This document shows positions 38,450 through 52,497 of a stretch of 64,000 nucleotides of DNA, one piece after another. Origin of the DNA: Paramacrobiotus metropolitanus. Its lineage: Eukaryota; Tardigrada; Eutardigrada; Parachela; Macrobiotidae. Numbering within the stretch: position 1 is the stretch's first letter; every line of letters begins with the position of its first letter. A program made the position numbers and the translations under genes. The stretch spans positions 1,240,001 to 1,304,000 of the forward strand of contig NW_026570248.1 in NCBI RefSeq assembly GCF_019649055.1, in the 5' to 3' direction. The notes under the pieces were generated by a model. The model saw only the letters and a list, made by a program, of their open reading frames with translations. It had not been told where the DNA came from and did no database searches.

Positions 38450-41250
38450 AGTAAATATTGCACAGAAAATTCTTAATGGACTACTGTGTAATTCATCAAA
38501 TACAACAACTCTTGCGAAATTTGCATCACATTTTGACCCTGATGAGATGCCGGTATATCAGAAAACGTTTTATATATGGCTCAGTCTGATTCGGCTTTTT
38601 CCACGGAGCAGCTCGTAAAAAGCAAATTGTGTATTTGGCAGTTCGAAAGTAAACAGAAGTCACTTCAGAGCAACCTTCGTCATTGTCGGCGATATGTCGA
38701 ACGGTGATGTAATTGTGGGCACTTATTGAAGTCTGCAAATAATTAATAAAATATACATAAATGTTGCTTGTAATATCAATGTATTCACATATTTGATTGT
38801 GAATACGGCTTGTTTTAGTTTGTCGAGTATACCAGAGAACGATGAAGCGTTCTGTTCATTTTTTTGCAGCGGTACTGGCATGTCATTTCAATATCGCAAA
38901 ATAAACTGCAGAAAAGAATGCTGTTTTTCTCTTATAATTCTTAGGCACGTACACCAAGAAGATTTATTTTTTAAAATGTAGTCGGCGTCGGTAAAAGCAT
39001 CAGGCGGGCTTAATACTGCCTGATTGCGCAGTTGTAACCATAATACGTTCTATGAGCGTGTAATACAACATCTGCAGCGTACATGCAGACGTAAGTGCAG
39101 TATGTTTGCAGACATGTTGTCCAGAACTTGTCAATAGCATAACGAAAAGGTGGTTGCACAATCGCTTTAATTTAATTTGCGAGCGCGAGAGCAAGGGATC
39201 GGTCCGCAAATTATTTTGCCAAATGGATTTTTACTAATCTTCCCGAAATGATTAATCTTGTCTCCGGCAAAAGTGCTCTTTGCTTGGTGCGTTTAGCCAT
39301 AACTGTTCCCAAACAACAATATTGAACAGGCGACCAGTGCATGATTACGTGGTCGGAAATCGATAGGATCGAGGATGAGAGTCGGATAAAATGCGATGGT
39401 ACGTGTGCTGAGCAGCCAGAGAAAAAGTTGTCAACTTAAGAAGCACTGAAGCAGGCCGACCAAAAAATCTCATATAGCTGGCGAAAAAATATGGAGCAAG
39501 CGCGCTCAAAAACACGAGTTGTCCTTGCAAATTTTTCGACAGGAAACGGCTGCACTGAATGGTCTACCGCCCAGTGTTTTCCATAAAAGCCGTGCTTGAT
39601 TGAGTAGGCGACTTCCTGTTGAAAATTCGACATCTTTTAGAATCTTTGCAGTATTGTTTACGCACAGACGGAGCGAAAAACAGTCACGATATACCACCCA
39701 GGTGGTCCTGTAGATAAATTTAACCTTATAAACCATTTCATTGCTGACGACGGAAAAGTAGGTTGTCAATACAATTCTACAAACACCCGCGGCATTGGGT
39801 GCTTTAAACCTCCAGAATATTAAGTATAAGTCTCTATCCGATTTCGGATCCACAGGAGATAATCACAACTAGATGCTGGTAGATCTGTTCAACCTTAATT
39901 ATTTTCAAGAGTCATTGAAAAGATATAACGTAGGTGTATATCAGTCCAAACTTGACAAAACAAATGGCACTACTCTTGTCGTCTGGTCCACAAACGGATA
40001 AAAAACGGTTAGAATATATAATAAGCTGAAGGTAAGCGCATAGAAGAAATGCCGACAACTGTGAACACACCGACCGGCTTGTCTTTCCAGCTGGCATTCA
40101 AAAGTAATTACTAATTTACAACATGCTAATTTTTTCAATCATCCCTGGCGGCAGGAATGCATCTCCCGCGTTGCGTTTTATTTCGAAACGGCCAAATGTT
40201 TTTACTAAAAATGATGACTTAAGTGGTCACTTTTAGTAAAAACATTTGATAAGCGCATCCGTGCTTCCTGACAATATTGATTGTAGTGCTTTATTTTATT
40301 TATACCTATACATAGTACATGCAATGTACTGTACATTGTACAATATAATTAAAGCCTACCTGCATAACGCAACATCAGTGCAATAAGATATCGCAGTCTG
40401 TGATCATGATTGTGCTCTGCTTCGTAGGTTATGACTTTATGTACTTACAGTTTTCGGCCTGTGACCTTTGAAATAGCACTTCTATTGATTCAAAAACTTT
40501 CAAAATATAAATTTTCTGCAGGCAGTTGCTGCACAAACTTAACCAGTAATTATTGAAAAGGTTACAATTCGGCACTTATCCGCATGGAATTGCGCTTTTC
40601 AGTTGCGTAAACGCAATTCTTGCGCCCTTACGATTAAACGACATCCGCGCGATGTTCCGCTAGAAGTCTGGCACGACTTAATGCACCCAACAGGCATATT
40701 AAACCACATTTTTGATTTGATTTTAGATGTATCTAGCTAACCGTTTCACAATATCAGCCCTAATTCGAGGTTTTCAAAATTTTTGAAGCTTCCAATTTTC
40801 CTAACTGGACGCACAGAATTGCCACCATAGTTTTGTGCAACAAAAGTCTTGGAACCTGGAATGATGTGTATCAGCTATCGAGTACAGTACGACCGTACGT
40901 ACCTGGGATTACCATTAATTTTATAAGACTTAACAGTTTTTATATTAGACTCAAGCAGTCGGAGTCCATTCGAAATACTTGGATACGCAAGCGATTCTGG
41001 ATACGCAAGCGATTCAGAAAAATTCGGAATGTAATTTGCATAAATCGCCATTTTCCAGAGCTAGAACATTCTATTTAACGAACTAAGTAAAGCCTCCATT
41101 TCCAGCAAATTAAAATAACTTAAAAGACACAGCCAAACATTAAATCTTGACCATATATAAGCAACTCAAACATTCACAGAATAAAACGCTTTAAGTTCAC
41201 GCAAAGAACGCGTCGGGTGTCAAATCTTTAATAACGCATGTGGCATATGT
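38450..41250. other. Gene-poor stretch
   Basis: Open frames on the minus strand at 39506-39853 and 39912-40138 contain hydrophobic and Cys-containing segments but have no recognised family. A direct repeat GGATACGCAAGCGATTC occurs twice near 40980-41013. Confidence 0.35.
40194..40247. repeat. 17-bp-stem hairpin
   Basis: AAATGTTTTTACTAAAA is repeated as its complement TTTTAGTAAAAACATTT around a loop of about 20 nt, in intergenic DNA. Confidence 0.75.
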
Positions 41251-41258
41251 CAGATCGT

Positions 41259-42183
41259 TCAACTCCATTCGCGCTGCATGGCAATGATAACCTTTGCAGG
41301 CAGTCTTGGTCCAAACAGTGGATTCAACTGACATAAATATGCCACTAACCAGCTGTAAAAAAACGCAACATCTCATCCAAATTATAAAAGTTTCAATACC
41401 ATAGGATAAAATTATTAATGTATGATCACAATTAAAGTACTTATATGTGAAGGCTTTTCAAGAATAAAGAAATTAGAAACGTCGACAAGCGCAAAGTCTC
41501 CGTGTCACTTACAAAGTGTAGCAGCAGACCGCCGTCAGCGCAAGCATCGTTCGTATTAGCCTACAAAGTAAAGAACACATGGGTGAAAATAATAAGTAAA
41601 CAAAATATGTCCACATCCAATCCTACGTACGTGATAAGACAATGACTTTAAAACAGAATAATACGCAAATTTAAACACTGGATCACTTATCAATTTTAAA
41701 TTACGTAAGCATTTACTTTCCTTACAGCAAAGATTGCAAATAGAATCTTAACAGGTCAATAAACTGGGAGTTCATGTTTAAAAAAATGCAAAAAAATCCA
41801 GAGTTCTCATTTTAAAGCCATATAGTCATACACTTATATGTAATCGCTCGTGCTCTCCTAACTTTCTGCTAACTTAGATTATACTCCTCTGGCGGCTGAT
41901 TAAACAGACTCAGAAAGCAATCAGAACGCTGCATTTCAATGTTAAGAGCTCTTAATTTTATTTCTTTCCCCTTGGCGAGTTTTAGCACTTTTAGGTAATA
42001 GTAAAATAGCCAATAGAGCTCCTCGAGCAGATGTAGAGTTATAGCATAGCAGAAGCAAAGGCTCGGCCTGTACGAGCAAAAAGCTCACCCTCTGTCCGTA
42101 TTTTTCGGAACCAGAAAGGGGCCCAGGATGCCAATAGCAGCCCAAAACAGGGTAACCACGATCATGGGGATTTCGATCCCCAT
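41259..42183 (-). CDS. ATP6V0E: V-type H+-ATPase subunit e, complete
   Basis: Small two-helix membrane subunit of the V0 sector, needed for the proton pump of endosomes and lysosomes. Three exons (minus: 42183-42089, 41560-41513, 41352-41259), both introns in phase 2, give 78 residues (about 81 in other animals). Helix 1 is IVVTLFWAAIGILGPFLVPK and helix 2 runs through LALTAVCCYTFWLVAYLCQL, followed by the conserved NPLFGPRL. A nearby in-frame second ATG could also start translation. A 247-codon frame overlapping exon 1 in another phase is a shadow. The gene is head to head with MRE11, with 797 nt between the start codons. Confidence 0.93.
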
Positions 42184-42980
42184 CCTGAAGAATTCGGCAG
42201 AAACCTACGGAACAAACACACGCTGAAGCAGATATCACATGACTGGACTCATGTCGAAACCCAATGGTACAAGCATGCAGTGTAACACGCTGCAACCATT
42301 TCCAAAGGTTTTCATGCTTCCCATAAAAGGCAGACGTTTCAATACATACCTTCACAAACAAAAAATAATCACCAAACTTCGAAGAAAATTTAAATAAGTT
42401 TTCCTGAACCCTTCTACTTCTAGCTGTATGGGCTTGCAGTCCTGGCAGCAAAGATAATCGATTTCTTGGATGGAGGCTCAAAAACATCCACAGGGGTGGC
42501 AACTTGCGACAGTGTATACTTGCTGCACAGTGAACGGAGCGCGCATGCACCTGTGGCCCTGTGCAACCCTTGCACTGTCGCTTTGCAGCTGCCGCACTAA
42601 CTGTGACGAATCGCCGCCCGCGCGGCAGAGAGCTGTTCGAATATGAACTACCCTTCGGGTGGCTGCTTAATGAGGAGCATGGCACCCTAAAATCAAAAAC
42701 AAGCGCGAACGTGAAAACAGAAAGGACTCTTGAAGTGGAAACTGGAAGGACGCAAAAGGCAAAAGTACAAAACTGAAATATTAGTTTTGTTGTTACTACC
42801 GTAGTATTTCATTTCAAGTCGATAATGACCATTTTTTCGTGCAAACAGCACATTTTTAGCTTGTTTCGGTTCCTGTGTTAGGTTTTATAGCCTTGGTTTA
42901 CTTTTGTCAGATTTACAAAAGTTACGTACGAGGTACAGAAAGGAAAGAGTTGTCACCTCAGCCTCTCCTGCCAGATCAAC
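42184..42980. promoter_or_regulatory. Shared upstream region of ATP6V0E and MRE11
   Basis: These 797 nt separate two divergent start codons and must contain both 5' UTRs and promoters. The part next to ATP6V0E (42430-42660) is more GC-rich than the surroundings. No specific element could be identified by eye. Confidence 0.4.
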
Positions 42981-45484
42981 ATGACGCAGTCGTTTTCGCC
43001 ACCAAACAGTCCTTCGCAGAAACTCACCCAGACTTTCGGTACGTACCGTTCGGAGTCTTCGTCATCCATTTATAGCACGTTATCAGACCGCCATTTGCCA
43101 CCCTTTTCGGACCCAAACTCACAGACGGACCCGGGACAGACGTTTTACATACTTGTTGCCTCGGATTGTCATCTGGGTTATGCTGACCGAGATGAAATGC
43201 GCAGAATAGATTCCTTCCAGTCGTTTGAGGAAGTTCTGGATACTGCAGTAGAACAGGATGTGGATTTCGTGCTTCTGGGTGGCGATCTGTTCCACGAGAA
43301 CAAACCATCCCGTTTCGCGGCTCAACAGTGTGCGAACCTGCTGCGACATTACTGTATGGGAGACAGGAAGACAAGCGTCCAGTTGGTTAGCGATCCCGAA
43401 GTCAATTTTGCCCACATGGCTCCCATGTTCCGACGGTTAAACACGAAGGATCCGGATTTGAAGATTTCCCTGCCCGTATTCTCCATCCACGGAAACCACG
43501 ATGATCCTAGTGGATCGCGATATTTGAGTGAGCTGGATCTCTTGCACACTTACGGACTGGTTAACTACTTCGGAAAAGTTGAGAATATTGGTAAGCGAAA
43601 TTGCGAAAACGCTTCTGTTGGCTCTGTTTTTAGCTCACCACGCCAGTTTATTTCTTCATGGCTCTTGACTGCTGTGCCATTTTCCAGATGTAGTTTGCGG
43701 CTCAGAGATTTTTGCCTTGTGTTGTTGCTTTCCCCGAACAAGTCAAACCTGATTCTTGGTGTATTTAGCAGTAGTGTAAATTGTGGTTTAAGTTCGGTTA
43801 AAGTTTAGCAATATAAATAGTGTAAATAGTGGTATTCTGCATTTTGAAGAAACTTGAGATACTTTAGTAGTAAAATAATGCGTTATTAAGCTTCGTATAA
43901 AAATTTTATTGGGCTAGTGGTGGCGGCGAGAAAAATGTGCTTTAATGAAAAACTGTCGTATTTTCAGAGGAAATCGAAATTGAGCCCTTGTTGTTCAAGA
44001 AGGGTCGCTCGAAATTGGCCATTTACGGACTCGGAAGTATTCGAGATGAGCGGCTACATCGTGCACACATCCATGGCAAAGTGAAGTTCGTAGAGCCACC
44101 TGGTGGACCGGAGCAGTGGTTCGATGTTTTCATTTTGCACCAGAATCGCCCCTCTCTCCGCGGTGGTACCAACTACATTCCCGAAACATTCATACCGGAT
44201 TGGATGGATTTAGTGATCTGGGGACACGAGCATGATCCCATTCATATTCCGGAAAAGAGTAAAGTGAGACGCTGCGACATACTTCAGCCCGGCAGCACTG
44301 TGGCGACGTCGATGAGCGACGGGGAAAAGAAGCAGAAATACTGCTATCGGTTGGAAGTGTGTGGAGGGAAGTATCGCACGGATCCGATTCCGTTGAAAAC
44401 AGTGCGTCCTTTTGTTATGGAAGATATTGATCTGAAATTGGCTGGGTTAAAAAAAGATGACATTACACTGGGAACTATCCGTGCTGATGTCGAGAAGTAT
44501 CTGACTAAACGAATGGAACGCATCATCCGGCATGTGGAAATTAATCGCGGGGAAAAACAACCAAAAGAACCGCTTGTGCGTTTACGTGTCGACTTCGGCA
44601 ACATTGAGCCTTTGAATCCGATTTTGTTTGGACAAAAGTTTGTCGGTCGGGTTGCCAATCCGCGTGACATAATATTACCAGTGAAGTCCAAGGAAAAAGT
44701 GCCTGCGAAGGATAAGAATCTGGGTAAAGCAGTTTATAAACCGACCATCGTGCTTGATACCGTTTCGATCGAAGATCTTGTGGTGGATTATTTCGTGGCC
44801 AAGTCGGACGAGATGGTTTTGTTTGATCCAAAATTGCTTACGGAAGCATTGCGCGAGTTCGTTCAAAGCGTGAGTTTTTTGTAAACTGACAGTAATTAAA
44901 TTGTACCTAGTTTGTAGTTTTCGGTGTTTGAAAGAATTTCTTTTCTACTAAATTTTTGGTTAAATAGAAGTATTGCTTTGTAGGACGATAAAGATGCAGT
45001 CATGGATATGTATGAATTCCAAAAAGGGCGCGTCGAAGAGTACCTATCCGAGATGGGAGAGACCGGTTTCGAATCAAAAGATCTGCGCGGAAATGTGCTG
45101 AAGTACCATACTGAGCATTCGGACATTCCGGCCTGTATCAAAGATTTCCGAGATTGGCGGGCAGCTAATAAAAAACCTGTCAAGAAGCCAGCCGCTGCTG
45201 CCAGAGGACGGGGACGAGGGCGCGGAGGAGCCACCACTGCGACGCAGTCGCCACCTCGTCGGCGCAAAGCGAAAGTGGAAGAAATAACGATTGATGATGA
45301 TGATAGCGAAGAGGAATACGTCCCTAGTAGCAGCAGAACAGCACGTGGTGGTCGTGGAGGACGATCGCGAGCTGCAAGTCAAACTGCGTCCACGCCTTCG
45401 TCACGCTTACCTGCTGCTGCTAGAGCCAGAGAAGGACGTGGTGCAGGATCTCGAAAACTTACAGAATATTTTGATGTCACTTAG
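42981..45484 (+). CDS. MRE11: MRE11 double-strand-break repair nuclease, complete
   Basis: Mn-dependent 3'-5' exonuclease/endonuclease of the MRN complex (with RAD50 and NBS1), which senses and resects DNA breaks. Three exons (42981-43590, 43968-44869, 44984-45484), phases 1 and 0, give 670 residues (human 708). The phosphodiesterase motifs are all present: SDCHLGYAD (D62, H64), GGDLFHENKPS, GNHDDPSG (H173) and WGHEHD (289-293). The N-terminus is about 42 residues longer than in human and Ser-rich. The capping domain follows, then a basic RGRGRGRGG segment and a second RGGRGG tract, the usual glycine-arginine region. The last residues, SRKLTEYFDVT, resemble a PCNA-binding box without its glutamine. 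A poly(A) signal lies at 45669-45674. Confidence 0.97.
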
Positions 45485-45668
45485 TATTTCCACATTGATT
45501 TCTTTTTCGTGTAATGAATTATGGTGTTCTTGTTCTAGTGTGAGAACTACTATTGTGTTTTTGTATAGTCTGTACATACGAGAATTAGGAATCTGGAATA
45601 ATCAGCTTATTGTGTTCCGTTATATTGCGTCGAGTTTTTATTGCTTCGTTGCTGTTAGCCGACTCGAG

Positions 45669-45674
45669 AATAAA
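45669..45674 (+). terminator. Candidate poly(A) signal of MRE11
   Basis: AATAAA about 185 nt after the MRE11 stop codon. The stretch 45680-46088 between this site and the next gene (minus strand) has no other supported feature. Confidence 0.5.
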
Positions 45675-46088
45675 AATAATTAAACTGTGGTCGAGGATTT
45701 GACGGCGAATGTAATATTTGTAGTTAACGTTATTCTCGTATGAGCTATGGCACACTGCAGCATTAAGATTTAAAAACGGTCAGACTTTACTGGCTCCACT
45801 CACAAAAATGTGTGGCTTGTGGAAATGTCTACGGGATTGCGGCATGAACACTTAGGTCTTAGAAGCAGGCATCTTGGGTGTTTCATGGTATTGGTCAGCA
45901 TGACAGCACAGCTACTTAAGTCAAATTTTTTTTCCACACTGACAATCTTTATTGAGCGGTTCCTCCAAAAGCGCACCACTGGGCCAGAAAAATCCGGCAA
46001 AAGGCAATTATTTCTCCCCTATTTAACATTACATTCATCACAGTTTCACTATCTTCCCGATAACAAAATAAATGTAAGAACTAAGCAT

Positions 46089-47508
46089 TTAATACTCTAT
46101 AACAGAATGCCAATATTTCCGGTCTTCGCTCTGGTCCACCTTTTTCGCTTCCGAAACAGCATTAAGGGATTCGATCTTGCCCTCAATTTCTAACCATGAA
46201 TACCGTGTATCGATCTGAAAAACAAAACTGCTAATAAGCATACTCCGGGACGTACCGGCAATATTTATTCGGGATGGATTAAACTATTAGAATGGACTTA
46301 AATCGTAAAAGCTGAAGTAGAGTTTATATTACTTCCACTGCAGGAAGCCCACCTAACGGGTATATGTGTACCAGGTACTGCAATTTATGCACCAAAAGTG
46401 CATCCAAATCTTGAGAACGATACTACAGATACTAATCATAATACCTCAGTAAGATTTAAACTCTTATTTTATAATTCACAATTACCGCATAGAAACCGTG
46501 ACGATGATGCGTAATCATTTGCACTCAACAAAGAGTACTGGTACCTCTTCTGATATGACGTGCTGCAGGTCAACCAGGACCTGATGGGCATCGGCTGCAA
46601 TTGTCCACTCCATAAAGTGCGATTCAATTAAAACCGCTATCCATGTGATTCCCTACATAAATAAAGCAAAAATATCGTTTACTGCAGTAAAAGATGCAAA
46701 TTTATGTGTTCGGACAGCATCTACCACAGAAGCACTAAACTGAGGGAAACTATTTTCTTACGAAATTAATGCACAACTGTTGTAAAGCGCCACGATGCAA
46801 AGAAAAACACGAAATACTGGTATCGTATGAATGATTTAGTAAATTATGTACCTCCATAGTGCAAGGATTATCGTGGAGATTTTGGAGAATAAATTCGGCT
46901 GCGGCAACTATGGAAATGAAAGGTAATCTTCGTAATCTACTAAGCATTTTTCCATAGTCGAATCGGCGGCACAAGCAAGCTTCCCTGTAAAAAGTTACAG
47001 CAAGTTAAACAGATCTTGCCATTGCGAATTTAAAGCTGCATAACGCCAAAGCAGTGGTACTTACAAAAGCGCATTTTCGTCATCCCTAAATGCGGAATCT
47101 CCTTTAGAGACTTTTCCATTTAAATCAGAGCTCCGTGCGCAACGATTTCTATTAAATGCAGACCAAAACTTATTGCAACGAGAACGAACAAATGAAAAGA
47201 ATGTAATGTATGTACTCATGAACGACTGCCAAACATCTGGAGAGAAACCACTCGGGAACAAACTCCACATGTCGCACACACAAGGTCATATTTCGAATAT
47301 CCTTGTCGTTCGCTGTCATTCTAAGAAATTCTAAAATCCAACAAATAAGGGATCAGTTCCAAATCACCCTGTTTTTTCTGCACTTAGATAGTTCCAAAAT
47401 TCCAATGTGCACGTTCACCAGCGAAAAAGTACTGCCGATGCGCTGCGTGCAGTTATGGGATAAACTGCAGAACCTTAAACGGTCCCCGGTCTTCCATACC
47501 AAAGAAGA
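46089..47508 (-). CDS. Utp12-domain (WDR43/UTP5-like) protein, C-terminal exons
   Basis: Six exons (minus: 47508-47384, 47320-47216, 47148-47065, 46984-46852, 46652-46545, 46214-46089) join with consistent phases and introns mostly 60-330 nt. The first exon is WD-repeat-like (SSLVWKTGDRLRFCSLSHN). The last three encode a Utp12 domain: LEACLCRRFDYGKMLSRLRRLPF, AAEFILQNL, GITWIAVLIESHFMEW and YSWLEIEGKIESL. The layout (RLP..., a W/H helix, a final GK..SL helix) is that of WDR43/Utp5, a component of the t-UTP complex of the small-subunit processome in the nucleolus. Most of the expected beta-propeller is not seen here. An ATG at 47319 could be an alternative start. The exons follow CTNNBL1-like exons on the same strand. 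Confidence 0.55.
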
Positions 47509-47549
47509 CTAAAAAATAACTAAAAAACCATTAGGTTTTCTAGATTCAC

Positions 47550-48437
47550 CAGAGTTTGCGTGAGATAAGAGCTGCGTCGACGTCTGCGCACTGTTCATTT
47601 GCAGGAGGACGGCATACAAATCGGGTGGCGCCGCAACATTGTTAATAATGTGCAATTCCTGAACAGTATCATTCAGTTCAATCTCAGAATTCATAAACCT
47701 AACAACGGAAAGTAATGTTTTTAGCAAGAATCAGCCTGCTATGCCACCATGGTCGCTGAGCTTTACCTGGCCGCATCATCGGAATTCTTTAAGCCATTCG
47801 CTCTACTCTTTAACGCTTTCCTCTCAAATGCATTAAGCATCTTCCGCAATGTGGCCTCATCAATCGGCTCAACCTGTGAAGATATTGTTCCATCAAATGC
47901 TTTGTCGGAATTAATCACGAATGCCGGAAAGCGCTGATTTAAATTACAATTGGTACGGCATCAATCTTTGTGATCTCCTCTGAAACGTTTCCTCCCCTGC
48001 TGGTCAAAGTTTTCTTCAGTCCATTAGCAAGCTTCCGCATTTTCACTGAGGAATCGAGGTCTCCAGTCGCCCAATCATCGTTTCTCTTCTCGGACTTCTT
48101 AGTCTGTAGATTCATAGAAGAACTGAAAGAAACCAACGAGTTTTCGAGCATTGATATTTCAGTACATATCGTATACATACAGTATTTTCTGCAAACTTCT
48201 AAAAGACAGTTTTTAATGATCGGAAAAACATTACAGTACTAGCTAAAATAACGTTAAAACAAGAATTAAACCTCCGATTACTGATTTTGCAAGTACAACA
48301 TAGGTGCCGATGTTTTACATTATGTAAGGTGGAGAACTTAAGCACACTAACTGACTAACTGCCAGCACGTGCATCATCACAGCTGCAAAACACTGCGGAA
48401 ATCCTCACCTTGGAATAGGAATATCACCAATACTCAT
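47550..48437 (-). pseudogene. CTNNBL1-like N-terminal exons, truncated
   Basis: Two exons clearly match the start of beta-catenin-like protein 1, a spliceosome-associated armadillo protein. 47933-47767 encodes VEPIDEATLRKMLNAFERKALK, and 47698-47550 encodes FMNSEIELNDTVQELHI, then PDLYAVLLQMNSAQ and LLSHAN. They join through a proper intron in phase 2 and keep the spacing of the family. Further upstream, ATG at 48437-48409 (MSIGDIPIP) and an exon from 48122 may be the 5' end, but reading through that exon meets TAA at 47939, so an internal donor is needed. The armadillo repeats that should follow are absent; instead Utp12-type exons come next. This is either a truncated duplicate or the 5' part of a chimeric gene. 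Confidence 0.55.
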
Positions 48438-48439
48438 AA

Positions 48440-50190
48440 CGAGGTGGAGGTCTCGATTTTGCTTTAAAATCTGAATACTCAATATTTAATAACAAACCAG
48501 GAGAAGTATTCCAAGGCTTTAGAAGAACTAACGGTGAGCCTACAGGATGCTATTCCAAAGCAGGAAAGCACCGTAGTATCATAGAGTCAAATGCTTCGCA
48601 CAGTATTATGAATAATGAAACGGCGAACCAAGGCTGCTGATTACTATCAACACTTATCAGATAGCAAAAGTAGTAGCCAAAATAAAAAAATGTCATTAAT
48701 TTCTTGATCGATAAAAAAATTGCTCCCACTTTCTGATATTTTATATTCAATTAAAATCATAATTTATTAAACGCCGATTCAGTGCCGACAACGGAAAAGC
48801 AAAAGAATTTTGAAAATTCAAGCCGCAAGCTTCTTTCGACTTTGTACAATTGTACGAGAGATTTTGCGGGTTTTAAACCGTACTCGAACCGTCTGTACAG
48901 TACTTACTGTGAGTACTTCCGTCTCTAGCGATTCCACTCAGCATTTCCGTCTCCATTTTTCAGAAATTCCATTGTTAATGGAATTAAACGGTAGTACCAT
49001 AAATATGTACATGCTGCATTATTGAAATTTTGATTTGAAATTTGCTAGTTTCTGCCGTGTTCGTTTCCAGTTCCCACAATTGTAATACCGTACTACGGTA
49101 AGTATCCAGCACAAAAGTTCAGTTCATTGGAGAGTTTATGGAAGATCTCAACCCTTTTTTCTTATGGGTCGTGTTACTATGGTTTATTCATTTATTGGCC
49201 TTAGTATGAGCTATACAGTAAAATAAGAATTTTAAGTAAGACTTCTTTCCGAAAAACTCTTTGTATTGAGCGATCAGTTTATGCATTTGTGATTTGCTAC
49301 TTTTATTTGCAGCTTTCTCGCTGCACCGGTATACCCGCAAAAAAAAAGTTCTGCTGTAAAGGACTAGAGCACGCCTTGAGCGAGCTTGTTTCTCACTCAC
49401 CCTTCCATCTGGATTTTGTTTACAAAAACTCTGCACCCCTCACGAAAAGCGAATGGCGGAAGAAATACATTATCACTACCACCACACGCATCGTCGTCAT
49501 CACGGAGGGAACGACACCTCCCAAGAAGGCAAAGAAGCAGAGATTATTAAACCCGGACACAGTATGAAAGATACAGAAGGCCGACAACAACATGAAAATT
49601 ACGACAAGAGTGATCATGGTACTGGTACAGTGGTACTCATGGGCTGTCGCACTATGTGAAACCGCGAATATTTGAAGTATAGGTTTCATATCTGTATGAT
49701 AGGATGAACTTAACTATTTAACTAGTAAGTTAAAGTTACTACTCTAACATATATTATAAATTAGCGCAGACTAAACAATAGGAGTATTTACATTAATGCT
49801 GTTTTTATTACTTATCAGTGTTAATTATTATCATTTGTCATTTTCTTCAGATTTCAGCCTGTTGCTTTCTGCCTCGTAGTTTTCACCGCTCTGCACCCGA
49901 AAATGTTACCTTAAACTAAAAACATCAAACTGAAATAATAAGCAACTAGACTAGTGAGCAATGAAAGTCTGTTTAGTACTCGTTTTTGACTTTCGAATGG
50001 CAATGCGGCATTCCATTTGAATTTGCTTTGAGAGTGCTTCTACAGCGTGATCATGAGCATGCAAGGGAGAATAATTATTCGGTTTGTGGTTGTGATATTT
50101 TATTTCTGTTTTAATATTAGTGTACCTTTTGAACATCTTGCAGCCAGCAGCGCGATTAAAACCATGCTGCAATAGCCTGTGCACGATTTT
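48440..50190. other. Intergenic, with one small His-rich frame
   Basis: No recognised gene. A frame on the minus strand at 48550-48655 and another short one near 49300 lack support. The start exon of the LANCL gene should lie in the right part of this stretch but was not identified. Confidence 0.35.
49453..49659 (+). CDS. Small hydrophilic His-rich ORF
   Basis: A 68-codon ATG frame starting MAEEIHYHYHHTHRRHHGG and continuing with a strongly hydrophilic K/E/D/Q-rich sequence (KPGHSMKDTEGRQQHENYDK). It would be a disordered, His-rich, possibly metal-binding peptide. There is no family match, and its antisense reads as a hydrophobic frame. Coding status is uncertain. Confidence 0.3.
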   Translation: MAEEIHYHYHHTHRRHHGGNDTSQEGKEAEIIKPGHSMKDTEGRQQHENYDKSDHGTGTVVLMGCRTM

Positions 50191-50194
50191 GCAG

Positions 50195-51905
<1,711 letters not shown>

Positions 51906-52095
51906 TATTGTTTGATAACCTCTGTGACGGGTATCATTTCCTCTTTGATGTATGTCTTGGATTGTCTTCCCCAGGTTCACATCGCTTTTTGTCTCTTTCT
52001 GTATGATGACCTTGATTGTTAAGTGATTGATGATTCTTATAATTTTGCAAAATAATATTCAGCCTGGACACTGATGGATGAGATCGGAAGTGTAA

Positions 52096-52479
52096 TGTCA
52101 GAGACCGCTCACTCGAGGCGGTAGACACCTCTTGTGGCTTTGCTCTGTCGCCCGCCCGCACATGGCTACTCCATTCGTGCCGCGCTATTACGCTGCTTAC
52201 TCAGCGTATACTTTGTCTACGCTGACCAATCAGCGCATTTCTCTGCACTCTTGGGGGTGGAGCCCTGCGCCTACGGGCGATTCCATGCTTTGCAGCATCA
52301 GCTGTTGCATACCCGCAGCACGCGGAATCATTAATCACGATTCCTCACCAGCGCACTGCAGGCACTTTTTCCAGCTTTTCCCGCATTGGGTTTTCTGTTG
52401 GTTTTGTGTTGCTTTATTGTTATCACAATAAAGGCTGTATTTGCCCCATTTTCTTCCTGCTTCTGTGTCTGATCTGACA
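52096..52479 (+). repeat. 5' long terminal repeat of a Ty3/gypsy-class element
   Basis: The 384-nt segment starts TGTCAGA and ends TCTGACA, a 7-nt perfect terminal inversion of the TG...CA type. A poly(A) signal AATAAA lies at 52427-52432, about 50 nt before the end. A primer-binding-site-like TGG follows immediately. The 3' LTR is outside the window, so the boundaries rest on these features alone. TGTAA at 52091-52095 is a possible target-site duplication. Confidence 0.75.
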
Positions 52480-52497
52480 TGGTAGCAGCATCGTTCG
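52480..52497 (+). promoter_or_regulatory. Primer binding site
   Basis: TGGTAGCAGCATCGTTCG begins right after the LTR. The initial TGG is complementary to the CCA end of a tRNA, as in LTR retroelements primed by a tRNA 3' end. The tRNA species was not identified. Confidence 0.6.

Noticed and set aside
41942-42685. A 247-codon minus-strand frame
   Set aside because: It overlaps exon 1 of ATP6V0E in a different phase and covers its promoter; it has no domain and poor codon composition, so it is a shadow.
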